The notes: generated from the sequence alone by a model not told the origin. Shown: positions 47,710 to 57,065, numbered from the stretch's first letter. The stretch: DNA of 64,000 nucleotides from Chara braunii (GCA_003427395.1 BFEA01000001.1:12293845-12357844), one strand, 5' to 3'. Program-made: numbers and translations.

Positions 47710-47804
47710 ATGGCAGCCACCGCGAACGCGCCGATGACGTTTCAGGATTTTCTGGACAGAATGCGTCACCCCTCAGCCGCGGATCTTGTCAAGTCGATGA
47801 AAAG
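47710..47804 (+). CDS. VPS9A: VPS9-domain Rab5 GEF (VPS9a-like), first coding exon
   Basis: The protein would activate Rab5-type GTPases on endosomes by nucleotide exchange, as shown for plant VPS9a. The exon encodes a short variable N-terminus and then DFLDRMRHPSAADLVKSMK, which matches the conserved start of plant VPS9a proteins. It ends at AAAAG followed by a GTGAGG donor (47,805), leaving two bases of a split codon, consistent with the family's next residue Ser. The start ATG at 47,710 gives MAATANAPMTF; an upstream in-frame Met exists but lies in the tandem duplication. The next ~9 residues expected by the family would need a small exon that I could not place. Confidence 0.8.
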
Positions 47805-48869
47805 GTGAGGGGAATTCTTTCTGAGGGTGTGGCCCCTCGATACTGATGTGATCACGTTTGTGGTTGTTACCGTTGGCTAACGTGATGTTGAAGTGCAATA
47901 TATTTACTTCAGTATTTATACCCTCAGTAATAGTACGAGTAATCAACCTGTTCTGATGTGTGAGCAGTTGTGAGCTGTGCTTGTTTTTGATATCTGTTGG
48001 TTTTGTACTTGCTATGCAGGTCGTGATGCTCTCTGTTTGATTCTACTCTCCTTCGATCTGACCCTCTTCTTCTCTGATCGCTCCTTTCTGTCTTAAGTAA
48101 TTGGCCCTCGTCTCTGATCGCTCCTTTCTTTCTTAATAATTTGTCTTTTTTGTTGTTATCTTTTGGGTCTCGTTGCATTTGGTGGTTTGGTGCATCATGC
48201 ATGGTCTGTAAAGTTGGTGATTGATTCTTGTTTCAGGTTTTCACTCTTCGTCTTCGCTTTTGTTCGGTCTCTGTCTGTATAATGCTCGTGTTTAACATAA
48301 TGATTCGTTTCTGTTCTGATCGTCCTCCCACCCGTTCAGACCCTTGCGCACAAAGCAATGACAATGAGAACACGAGTTAAGCCAACCGGGGTTTAATTCA
48401 ATGAATGGATCGAACAAACGCTCTCGCGAAATCACTTTATTGGGGAATCAGTTTTTTTTAGCTGAAGTGGTGCGCACCATCTGTAGTTCATTCTTCTTTC
48501 AGGTAACGACATCTTCTTTAGGAGTTCAGCTTGAGCGTTCAGCCCGAAGCACAGCGGATATTATCATCGTCATCGTCATCTTCATCTTCCTCTATTCTCT
48601 CTTCCTCTCCGTTGTAGAAATAAGGGTACGGGTATGTGACTACTGTTCCGTGATGAATGTGTGTCCTAAGCGGGATTCGATCCGCAGCAGGCAGTTCTTG
48701 CATGCTTGTCTTTCTTCTGTACCGTCCCCCTTCGTTGTTGCCTCCCCCAGGAGCGTATCCTTTATTCCCCCCCACCCTTTCGGGCCCCCCTTATTCTTCT
48801 CTCTGACGATCCGCAAATTCAAATCGCGCACAAATCAATCTAGATCGCTTCCCATATCTTCGTAGCCGA

Positions 48870-48955
48870 TTAAAATGCCCGACCATTGTCTAAAAGCTAT
48901 ATTTGGGGCAACTTCGTCTAGACATAGCGTCAAAAAATGATCGGGGGTGAAAACG
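48870..48955 (+). repeat. Foldback repeat, TATTTGGGGCAACT family
   Basis: The central part GCTATATTTGGGGCAACTTC...CTAGACATAGCG matches the loop of the foldbacks at 51.8-53.5 kb. Arms CCCGACCATT and AATGATCGGGGG pair. The outer arm sequence differs from those other copies. Confidence 0.6.
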
Positions 48956-49019
48956 GGAGGTCTTGCCCTGTAATCAGCCGATCTGTTAAACCGTTTTGAC
49001 TTGTTTTATCGGCAAAGCA

Positions 49020-49270
49020 TATAGCCTTTTGGCTGTGTGCAAGTGGGTCGATATGACACCACACGGGGTGGGGGCAGCCGCGCCGCTCAACCTACATCCA
49101 GGTGGGCGGCCTTGTACGCAAGAGGTTCTGAACAGGGGGAGTCTTGTAAAGGAAGAAGATGAAAAATGAATTGATATTTTTTTGTTTCCTTTGTTTGTTT
49201 TTTTCGCTTTTGCGCTCTGATATCTATGTGACGATATATACTTGAATCGATACGAAAGAAAAAAAGTGAG
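49020..49270 (+). mobile_element. 3'-terminal fragment of the Josephin-type PLE
   Basis: Shares GCCTTTTGGCTG.GTGCAAG, GGGGGCAGCC, CTCAACCT.CATCCA and GTACG.AAGAGGTT with 56,860-56,965 and 63,928-64,000. It then shows TTTGCGCTCTGAT...TGTGAC.ATATATA as at 57,031-57,063. This is a heavily 5'-truncated insertion inside the VPS9 intron. A second short terminal piece with the same GCGCTC.GATTCACAGTGTGAC motif lies at 49,610-49,700. Confidence 0.75.
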
Positions 49271-50302
49271 GCCAAATTTCGAGGTGCCCTAATGGGGGAT
49301 CTAAAACGGTCACATTATTACTAGTATTTGGGCAAGAAACAAAAACAAAAATAGGCCTTAAGTAGTATTGAAGTATTAATGGGCAAGAAACAAAAAACAG
49401 AAATAGGTCGCATTATCATTTGGGCAAGAAACAAAAACAAAAATAGGCTTTAAGAATCGGTATTGAAGTATTAATGGATTTCGTTTTGTGAGCTGCTGAT
49501 TATTGGGCCGTATTTTGTGCGCTGATTGCATTGTGTGCGCGTGTGCGTGGAGTGGTTTTGGGGTTTTGAACTTTTTGGTGTCGGTGTGGGGTTGGCTGGC
49601 GGTTTCATGTTTTCCGCCTTTGCGCTCCGATTCACAGTGTGACAATATATATATTTTTTGGGCGGTTTCATATTTGAATCTGTGATACGAAAGAAGAAAA
49701 GTTTGAGGTGACTAACGGTAGTAGGGGGACAAAAACCGTCGGGTTATTATCTGGGCAAAAACCAAAAATCAAAACGGTCGCGTTAATCAGCCGGAACCGC
49801 TTGCCCGGCCGGGCAAAAAAATAAATAAATAAAAATTTGTAAATTTTTATTATTTAAAAATTCGGTGAAGAATTCCGATATGACCCTGAGGGTCTGAGGC
49901 AAAGTTGTTCAGTTTAATTTTCTGCATAACAGGATTTTTTCCCCCCAGATTTTTTGGTTTTTTTTGGGGTTATTGCTGGGACCTTCTCTGGCCCTTCTTG
50001 CACGGCCGGCTGGACCGCCCGGTCAAAGAAGGTGACCCGGGCGGCCCGGCTGGTAGCATGGCCATTATTCTAACCAGTACAGTATCACCGTAATCGATTT
50101 CATTTTGTGAGCTGCTGATTATTTATTGGTGAGCTGCTGATTATTTATACTTTTTTGCTGATTATTTATTGGTGAGCTGCTGATTATTTATTGATGGCTG
50201 TTTGCTCCACTGTGTGCGCGTGTGCGTGGAGTGTTTTTTTTGGGTTTTGAACATTTTGGTGTCGGCGTGGGGCTGCTGGCAGTTTTATGCTTAATTTCAC
50301 AG

Positions 50303-50431
50303 GAATTTGCGAGGGTCAAGATCCCGAGAGGAATAGTGCTATTGTGCAGGAATTCCTTGCCTCTACTGAAGCTGCCTTTCGCGCTCATCCCTTGTGGGCA
50401 GGTGCCAGCGAGGAAGAACTCGAGGGCGCCG
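50303..50431 (+). CDS. VPS9A: VPS9-domain Rab5 GEF (VPS9a-like), second visible exon
   Basis: Bounded by TTTCACAG/GA (acceptor) and GCGCCG/GTGAGG (donor), 129 bases. It encodes GQDPERNSAIVQEFL followed by EAAFRAHPLWAGASEEELEG, the conserved helical-bundle region before the VPS9 catalytic domain in plant VPS9a. The exon begins and ends with one base of a split codon. Downstream exons, including the catalytic VPS9 domain, were not found before 64,000. They lie beyond the window, or the gene is broken by the repeats that follow. Confidence 0.85.
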
Positions 50432-50639
50432 GTGAGGTTGGTGCGGGTTCCGCCTTTCGCTCATATCCCCTCCTACCTGCCGTCTTCATCGCCTACCTAG
50501 TCGTTGTTCTGCCGCTGCTCTTTCGCGCTGCCTACCTTCCCTATCTTGTGGACGTCTTTCCAATGGACAAGTGTGCTTGATTACGTCCAACGGACAAGTG
50601 TTTGATTACCTCCTCCTGCTTTGAAACTGCGCAAAGTTC

Positions 50640-51800
50640 CAATCGATGTGTGACTCGAAGTCTATCGCTCTCCTCTCTCCTCTCTCGCGCTTCCTCCCTT
50701 CAATGCGACATCTTTTCTTCTTGTCTGCATCTCTCTGACTCTACCCATTCTCGCATGTCTCCTCTTGCCAGTTTACCCGGTTATTACAGTATCTTCCCGT
50801 GCATCCTTGCCTTTCCTTCCCCTCTCCCTCCCCCCTCTTTTCTTCTCTCTGCCCCTCTTCTCTCTACCCTTCTTAACCCTGTTGCTCGACCTCTTTTCCT
50901 TGTGGGACTTTCCTGGACCCGTTTACCGTTCCTCTCTTCCCTTTTTGTCCCTCCCTAAGTTATCGTTTCCTATCAAGGGCAACTTTCAAATTTGGTTGCT
51001 TCATTCACTCTTTCGCTCCTCCCTTCTTCTTGTCTTCATCTCCCCCTCTCGCTTCCTTAGCTCCTGCCTCCCTCTGTTATGCTCCTCTTTCTTCCCGATT
51101 ATCCCCGGTCCTTTCTGCCGATCGCTCTATTCCTGAATCTTTCTTCCTCTCTGTCTGTGTTTCGTCTTCTCTTCCTGCCCCCTCTCTCTCCTCACTCGCT
51201 CATCTCTCTGCCTGTCTGTTTCGTCTTCCCTTCCTGCTCCCTCTCTCGCCTCACTCCTCTCGCCCTATCTCCCTGTTGTCATCCCACCCTCTAGTTCCCC
51301 ATACCCTCCTCACTTTCCGTCCCTTATGTATATCCCTCCTTCCTTCCCTCCCCTCCCTCGTCTTTCCCCTCACATTCCCTCTCTCCTCATCTCTCTTCCT
51401 TTTTTTTCCCTCCCGTCTGGTCCGCTTTATCCCCCTCTTTTCCTCTCCTTTCTCTTTCTTTCTCTCTCCTCTCCACGTCTCCTCCACCTCTCTCCCTCTA
51501 TCGGCCTATATTCCTCTCCTTCCCTCTCCCCTCTTTCAGCCGCCTTTTTATTCCCTCTTCCTCTCGCTGTCTGCCCCCCCCCCCCCCTTCCCGCTCCCTC
51601 CCCTCTCTCTTTCCTGCTTTTCCTTTTTGACTAGCTTCTCTCCTTCTCTCCTTCTCTTCTCGATGCTGTCCTCTCTTCCGGTTGCTTCCTTCAGCGTCCT
51701 AAATTCCTTCTTTTACGGCGCTTCTTTTTTTCTCTCCTTGTCTCACCCTCTCCTTGGCTCTCTCGCCGATTTCTTGTTCGCTGTGTCTTCTGTCACCAGG
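50640..51800 (+). repeat. ~1.1-kb pyrimidine-rich tract
   Basis: The plus strand is overwhelmingly C and T (CTCTCCTCTC, TCCCTC, CTTCCTT). It yields long Ser/Leu/Pro-rich frames including 381 codons at 51,030-52,175. These are composition artefacts. The tract lies downstream of the VPS9 exon, so it may be intronic. Confidence 0.85.
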
Positions 51801-51825
51801 TTTTTCTTTGCCATGGACCCGCTAC

Positions 51826-52110
51826 CGTTCTTCCCCCGAATAGAACGTACGGTCATTGTCTGTATTTGGCACAACTGTCAGTCCAGATGCAGCGATCTCT
51901 CCTCTGTCTCACCCTCTCCTTGGCTCTCTCACCGATTTCTTGTTCTCTCTGTGTCTTTTGTCACCAGGTTTTTTTTTGCCATGGACCCAGTACCGTTCTT
52001 CCCTCGAATAGAACGTGCGGTCATTATGTCTGTATTTGGCACAACTGTCAGCCCAGATGCAGCGAAAATGACAGTACGTTCTATTCGGGTGAAGACGGTA
52101 GTTTCCCTTT
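51826..52110 (+). repeat. Foldback repeats, TATTTGGGGCAACT family
   Basis: The best unit has arms at 51,991-52,025 and 52,067-52,100 that pair over about 28 of 34 bases (CGAATAGAACGT with ACGTTCTATTCG). The loop is TGTATTTGGCACAACTGTCA plus CCCAGATGCAGCG. A left arm and loop also occur at 51,826-51,893, in a ~165-base direct duplication that includes the preceding CACCAGGTTTTTCTTTGCC segment. Confidence 0.8.
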
Positions 52111-52636
52111 ATTTATGGTGCCTTTTAAAAATGACAAGGTGGTTTTCGCGTCACTTACTGTGCCTCGCAATTTAATTTTCTGCTTTAAAAAATATATATA
52201 TATTTTTCTTTTTTTTTGGGATTTCGTTTCCGGTTAGGGCCTACCTTGCGACGGATAACTTTTCACACGCGTTTTTTTTTTTTTTTTTTCCTCTTTCTTA
52301 ATGGTTATCGTCGCTTTTCTAAGATCACTACTCTTCATGATGACACGCTGATGAGGTCGACTATTGAGTTAAGTGTGTGGTCAACTCTCACAGTATGTTG
52401 TCTCCAGACTCTCCACTGGCACCTTTTGTTTGCCATTTTGTGCAAATCCGCCCACCATGGAAAACCTGATACTGATCTTGGTGATAGGCATGCATAATTC
52501 CAGTCAGTCGAACGAGTTTAGTATTCAAAACGGGAGGAGCTGGCCAATCATACTCTAAATGGCGGTTAAGCTCTCACGCCGTCGTCGACTCCCTACCGGC
52601 TCGTCAACGCGCTGTCCTCCTCTTTCTCTGTCGTTT

Positions 52637-52740
52637 CTCCGACAATGCCTCCACCGAGTAGGCTGTTGTGTAGCTCTGTTGCTGCTACTTGGGTAAATGA
52701 GAAGCGTTGAATATGCACGTTTGTGTGTCAGGGGTCAGGG

Positions 52741-52800
<60 letters not shown>

Positions 52801-52922
52801 CTCCGACAATGCCTCCACCGAGTAGGCTGTTGTGTAGCTCGGTTGCTGCTACTTGGGCAAATGAGAAGCGTTGAATATGCACGTGTTTGTGTGTCAGGGG
52901 TCGGCGGGGGGGGGGGGGGGGG

Positions 52923-52962
<40 letters not shown>

Positions 52963-52965
52963 AGC
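52637..52965 (+). repeat. 164-bp tandem duplication with (GA)n and G-run
   Basis: CTCCGACAATGCCTCCACCG at 52,637 and again at 52,801. Each unit ends in a purine tract: (GA)n at 52,744-52,799 in the first, a G18-type run then GA at 52,907-52,960 in the second. 52,111-52,636 holds no supported gene. Confidence 0.85.
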
Positions 52966-53106
52966 TTTCCGTAGAGGACTTGGTCGGAACGACGTGGGCG
53001 GATGGGCGGATGAATTCTCCAGCAGTCGAAAACGATGCGTGTTGACGGACGCAATCGGGTAGTAAATCGGTTAGGCGATGAATGAAGGTGGGAGGACTAT
53101 CCGTCT

Positions 53107-53485
53107 CTTCCCCCGAATAGAACGCCTGGTCATTACAGCTGTATTTGGGGCAGCTTCTGGACTAGATGCAGCGATAATGACCGGGCGGGTGAAGACGGTA
53201 CCCGTCTCTTCCCCCGATTAGGACGTATGGTCTGTATAGCCGTATTTGGGGCCAACTTCCGGACCAGATGCAGCGATTGATAATGACCGGGCGTTTTATT
53301 CGCGCGAAGTCACTACCCGTCTCTTCCCCCGAATAGTACGTATGGTCTTTTATAGCTGTATATATTTGGGGCAACTACCCTCGTCCCCCTAGTAGAACGT
53401 ACGGCCATTTCTGCTGCATCTGGACTAGAAGGCGAGCGAAATACGGCTGTAATGAACGTACGTTCTATTCGGGGGAAGAGGGTAG
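53107..53485 (+). repeat. Tandem foldback units, TATTTGGGGCAACT family
   Basis: About four head-to-tail units, each running CTTCCCCCGAATAGAACGT, GGTCATT or GGTCTGTAT, GTATTTGGGGC, AACTTC, GGACCAGATGCAGCG, AATGACCGGGCG and TTCTATTCG. Opposite arms of each unit pair. Arms vary more than the loop, as in the copies at 48.9 and 51.9 kb. A C21-type run follows at 53,594-53,615. Confidence 0.75.
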
Positions 53486-53768
53486 ATACAACGATAAAGC
53501 CCATGCACATCCTATTCCAGCTACGACGGGTAAAGCGAACTTTGCATCGATCCCGTATCACATTTGTCATCATTCGATACGATTCTCTCCGCCCCCCCCC
53601 CCCCCCCCCCCCCCCGCCCCCCCTCCCCCTGTGTTTGAAGGCAACGGTAGGCGATTAGTGTGTGTGCACAAATGGGTGGATGGGCTTGCGCATCTTCTCC
53701 TGTGAGTGGGGAGTCGAACACTCTTCTTCCTCCAGATGCACGGTTGCTTTGACACCCTTGTTTGTGAC

Positions 53769-53878
53769 AATACCGGGGCCAAGTCCCACTTACGCTGAAT
53801 CTTCATTTCCGGCCGTTGATCTTTGGAATCTACGGTCAGAAGTTTGAGCTTTCGGGTAAGTGGGACCTGGCCCCCGGT
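53769..53878. mobile_element. Foldback MITE-like element, copy 1
   Basis: Arms CGGGGCCAaGTCCCACTTAC (53,775 region) and GTAAGTGGGACcTGGCCCCCGG (53,856 region) pair over about 20 bases. Between them is GCTGAATCTTCATTTCC and TTGATCTTTGGAATCTACGG. A related copy lies at 58,531-58,642. No coding; it would depend on an element elsewhere if mobile. Confidence 0.7.
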
Positions 53879-53929
53879 GATGGTTGTCTTCCCGCTAGGT
53901 TCTTTAGAAGATTCGACGAACCGGGCCGA

Positions 53930-54600
53930 TTTTTTTATTTTTTATTTTTTTTGGTTCCCGAACGGCCACGGCCTTAAGGGATCATTATCATTATCGAGCT
54001 GACCGGCCCCAGAGAGTTGGTTTATGCATGTCTAGGTCTGTTTATCAACGAAATTAGAATATGCGTAAAAAAAAAAAAAAAAAAAAAAAGCGAAATAGAA
54101 ATAGAATGCCGGTCGACCGTATATAAGATTCTGAACACAGAACAGCTCCCGTATCACATTTGTCATCATTCGATACGATTTCCCCCCTTTCCCCCCCCTC
54201 CCTGTGCACAGTTGCTTTGACACCCTTGTTTGTGAGGTTGCAGATTTTGACAAGTAGAAGATTTGACGAACCGGGCCGATTTTGTTTTTGTTTTTTTTTG
54301 GTTCCAAAACGGCCACGGCCTTGACGGATCATTATCATTATCGACTGACCGGCCCCAGAGAGTTTTTTTTTTTTTGTTTTTTTTTTGGCCCCAGAGAGTT
54401 AGTTTATGCATATCAACGAAATTAGAATATGCGTAATAGAAATAGAATGCCGGTCGACCGTGTATATAAGATTCTGAACACCAAAAAAAAAAAAAAAAAA
54501 AAAAGATTCTGGACACAGAACAGCTCCCTAGGTTGGCTTCGAACGAGCGACCTAATAGATAGGGTAAGTAGTGTGTGTTCCCTGACTAAGTTCCCCGACG
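53930..54600 (-). mobile_element. SINE cluster (two nested or duplicated copies)
   Basis: The SINE body phrase GACCGGCCCCAGAGAGTT preceded by ACGGCCACGGCCTT (plus strand) occurs at 53,963-54,020 and 54,308-54,365. Each copy has a flanking A/T homopolymer (54,066-54,089; 54,483-54,504). The segment AATGCCGGTCGACCGT...ATTCTGAACAC is present twice, near 54,105 and 54,447. At 54,530-54,595 the minus strand has a tRNA-like head with B box GTTCGAAGCC. CATTTGTCATCATTCGATACG also recurs (53,560 and 54,158). Exact boundaries are unresolved. Confidence 0.55.
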
Positions 54601-54727
54601 AAGCGTGGGTGCAAGATTTCCAAGCACACGGCTCTCTCCATCCGTCAGTTTGGCAAGTTAAGGCTGCTGTGTGTTTTTTATTTTTATTTATTTATTTATT
54701 AATTATTATTATTATTTTTTTTATTTT

Positions 54728-54815
54728 TTGGTGGCCCGATGGACCACGGATGAGATATTAAACTGATGAGAACAGATACTAGACGGGATCTTAGCCAAAA
54801 GGCAGAGAAGAGTAT
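54728..54815 (-). pseudogene. U2 snRNA 5'-part retropseudogene with A-rich tail
   Basis: On the minus strand from 54,815: CTTCTCTGCCTTTTGGCTAA, GATC, then GTCTAGTATCTGTTCTCATC and AGTTTAATATCT, the conserved U2 5' region including the branch-site-recognition GUAGUA area (here CTAGTA). It is followed by the stem IIa hairpin GTGG(T)CC-ATCG-GGCCAC, which resembles plant U2. Similarity ends after about 88 bases and is replaced by an A-rich AAAAAATAAAAAAAATAATA tail. The Sm site and 3' stem-loops are missing. It is a truncated reverse-transcribed copy or the head of a U2-derived SINE. Confidence 0.85.
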
Positions 54816-54916
54816 AGACTACCGAGTGTCTCCCATTCTGTTTTTTATTTTCATTTTTTAAGTGCATGGACGACGTATCATTCACCTGCATGGCCGGGCA
54901 GTGGCAGTGATTTTTG

Positions 54917-55118
54917 GCTTTCTTTATTTTTTGTGTTTTTGGTTGGTAAGAAGGGCGACGGCCTCTTGAGATATCTCATCTGCGCTAGGTAATTCAGAAA
55001 TGTCATTCAGGCCCTAGGTAATTCAGGAATTTCATTCGTCTTGTTCCATCTGGATTCGAACTCACGTCTGCATTCCAGCAGTTTATGGTGTACCAACCAA
55101 CTGAGCTACTAAGCTCTT
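54917..55118 (-). mobile_element. tRNA-derived SINE, second copy
   Basis: Minus-strand head: A box TAGCTCAGTTGGTTGGTA, arm ACTGCTGGAATGCAG, B box GAGTTCGAATCC. The body ends in AGGCCGTCGCCC and the tail is A-rich (T-rich on plus, 54,917-54,945). It closely matches the head at 44.6 kb (ACTGCTG..AT.CAGAC). It lies directly beside the U2-derived piece in the same orientation. Confidence 0.75.
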
Positions 55119-55579
55119 TGGTGGTGTGGGTGTGATTTTAGGTCGCGCTTCTTATAACAGTTTTCTGCGAGACCAGGATGCACGACAAGTGGATGTGGTT
55201 CTTTCACCCTCGATTGGTGTACATACTAATCTTCTATATGTCATAACGTCCACAACCGCAAACCAGCCAGCACGTCTGTGTTGCCGCTCCTCTCTTCCGT
55301 CTCGTCATTTCCCTCCGGATCTTGCCTAATCAATACGTTTTTATTTATTTATTTATTTATTTAATACGTTTCTAGAGCTCGGTTCTCCCGTCTGCGGTCG
55401 CGTCCCCCTGATCTGTGTGCTGTGTTTACCCTATATATAACGTACGGTCATTATTGAGGTAGGTCAGGTACGGTCCATTGCCCGACGCCTCGTTTATTGG
55501 TTAGCAGCTGCACCTGCCCGGCGATACTACAATATGGGGCTGCTGTACGGGACAGCGTCCCATTATTAGTATTTAGTAC
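55119..55579. other. No gene seen; TTTA simple repeat
   Basis: A short (TTTA)n lies at 55,340-55,362. An ATATATAACGTACGGTCATTATTG phrase near 55,433 recalls the foldback family arm. No coding is supported up to the PLE truncation point. Confidence 0.5.
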
Positions 55580-56671
55580 ATGTCGAGTCCCCCTTCCTCT
55601 CGACGTCGTGTTGATGCTAATCTGCGGGGATCTTTGTCTTACCGACAACCTTCTCTGCCACGTCGGCGGCGTTCGTCTTTTACGCGCCGACCCCGCCAGA
55701 TCACATCTGGCTTTCCAGTGGTGACCGATTCGGATCTGCGGGCAGACCTACCAAATTCTTGTGGTTTGACAGCCACAAATGTCTGCCTACAGGCTTATCA
55801 GCGTCAACGTTATAGTGCATCCCAATTTCTTACGATTGCGTATCAGCTTGACGCTGTTGAAAATCAGTTGTTGCTTGACCATAATAGTCCACCTGCAGAA
55901 GGTAGTAACTATACTACCTCAGGAGGCTTTACTGTAAATGTCTTACAGTATCAGTTGTTGCTTGACCATAATAGTCCACCTGCAGAAGGTAGTAACTATA
56001 CTACCTCAGGAGGCTNTACTGTAAATGTCTTACAGTTAGCGTTTCACAGTCGCCACCTTCTTATGCATCATGCGACGCCAGACGATGACCTCAATAACCA
56101 TCCTCATATTTTTGCCTGTATTTTACATAGACCCGGGCATTATATGGCACTCATTCGTGCAGCTGCCCAGTGGGAACTGTGGGATGGTGGGATGATGAGT
56201 CAGGTCATTTTCGACGTGAATGAATTTTTGCGAGCGTTGTCGAATCATACTTTATTCTGGATTATTGACCGACTCTCGTGTGACGCCTGTCGGGACAGAG
56301 ATGCGGTGCGCCTTGGCTGTGGAATGCATCATCTATGCCATAGCCATTATCAATCTATTGCGACTGCCGCCGTCTGTCCTGAAGGGTGTCCAACATTTCC
56401 TCATTGTACACATCCCTATCACCCAGATATACGTGGTCCCTATTGTGCCCAAGGACGCTATCAGAACTGTATGATGCCGCACTGTGATGAATGTCCTGCA
56501 GTGTTTTTGACATGTGGACAACACGTCCTCTGTCAGGACTGTTTGGATGGGATGGTTCGTGCTAGCCGTCCTGCAGAATGCTGTGCTGGCGCAGCTCTCC
56601 TTGGGCATCCTTGTGAACATCCACATCATCCTCACCGTAGCTGTCCTATCTGCCGAGGTGGGGGCAGGTAA
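55580..56671 (+). CDS. Josephin deubiquitinase plus RING finger protein (from 5'-truncated PLE)
   Basis: An intact 363-residue frame. Residues 1-45 are Arg/Ser-rich and basic. A Josephin domain follows: catalytic Cys61 in NSCGLTATNVCLQAY, FLTIAYQLD (83-91), SGGFTVNVLQ, then His187 in GHYMALIR and Asp202 in QWELWDGG, where ataxin-3 has Asn. Residues 234-289 form a Cys/His-rich module. Residues 302-358 form a C3HC4 RING (C302, C305, C312, H315, C318, C321, C355, C358). Josephin domains cleave ubiquitin chains; RING domains usually recruit E2 enzymes as ubiquitin ligases. An 87-base in-frame tandem duplication (55,865-56,038, one base undetermined at 56,016) repeats 29 residues inside the Josephin fold and may impair it. 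The ATG lies at the truncation junction. Confidence 0.8.
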   Translation: MSSPPSSRRRVDANLRGSLSYRQPSLPRRRRSSFTRRPRQITSGFPVVTDSDLRADLPNSCGLTATNVCLQAYQRQRYSASQFLTIAYQLDAVENQLLLDHNSPPAEGSNYTTSGGFTVNVLQYQLLLDHNSPPAEGSNYTTSGGXTVNVLQLAFHSRHLLMHHATPDDDLNNHPHIFACILHRPGHYMALIRAAAQWELWDGGMMSQVIFDVNEFLRALSNHTLFWIIDRLSCDACRDRDAVRLGCGMHHLCHSHYQSIATAAVCPEGCPTFPHCTHPYHPDIRGPYCAQGRYQNCMMPHCDECPAVFLTCGQHVLCQDCLDGMVRASRPAECCAGAALLGHPCEHPHHPHRSCPICRGGGR

Positions 56672-57065
56672 AGAAAAAAAGAAGAAAAGAAAAAGAGAAA
56701 AAAAGAAAAAAAGAAAAAAGAGAAAAAAAGAAAAAAAGAAAAAAGATACGATGATCTGTGGGATGTGTTATTTGCTTTGTGATAATTGGATTATCTTTCT
56801 TTCCCTATCTTTCTTTCCCTGTCAGGTTTGGTTTCCTCCTCCCCTTCTTTACCTCTTTGCCTTTTGGCTGCGTGCAAGTGGGTCCTTGTGACACACGGGG
56901 ATGGGGGCAGCCAGCGCTCAACCTGTCATCCACGTGGCTGGCCTTGTACGTAAGAGGTTATGAACAGGTGGAGCTTTCCTTACCTCCTTCCCCTTCCCCT
57001 TTTTTCCTTTTCCTTTTTTCTTTCCCCTTTTTTGCGCTCTGATTCACAATGTGACAATATATACT
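55582..57065 (+). mobile_element. Josephin-type PLE, 5'-truncated copy
   Basis: Homology with the longer copy starts at about 55,584 (AGTCCCCCTTCCTCTCG, matching 62,685). It continues through the Josephin-RING frame, a purine-rich A/G tract (56,672-56,745), GTGTTATTTGCTTTGTG.TAA and the conserved tail TTTTGGCTGCGTGCAAGTGG. It ends near GCGCTCTGATTCACAATGTG (57,034) and ACAATATATACTGGG. Loss of the whole RT region with an intact 3' end is typical of incomplete target-primed reverse transcription. Confidence 0.85.

Larger units (their letters stand above)
47805..50302 (+). other. VPS9 intron region with repeat insertions
   Basis: Contains PLE 3' fragments (49,020-49,270 and 49,610-49,700), a foldback copy (48,870-48,955) and repeated ATTTGGGCAAGAAACAAAAA phrases near 49,328, 49,378, 49,421 and 49,750. 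Repeated TGAGCTGCTGATTATTTAT units lie at 50,107-50,190. One small coding exon (length of form 3n+2) is expected here by splice phase but was not found. Confidence 0.55.

Noticed and set aside
48487-48502. 16-base microexon for the missing VPS9 residues
   Set aside because: It has AG and GT flanks but encodes SSFFFQ rather than the family's sequence, and its phase only works with a non-preferred acceptor for the next exon.
51030-52175. 381-codon forward open frame
   Set aside because: It runs through the pyrimidine-rich tract and two foldback repeats. Its Ser/Leu/Pro/Phe composition is dictated by CT-rich DNA and there is no domain.
56860-57065. Hammerhead ribozyme in the PLE 3' end
   Set aside because: ACCTGT/ACAGGT arms are present, but no CTGANGA...GAAA core could be found.
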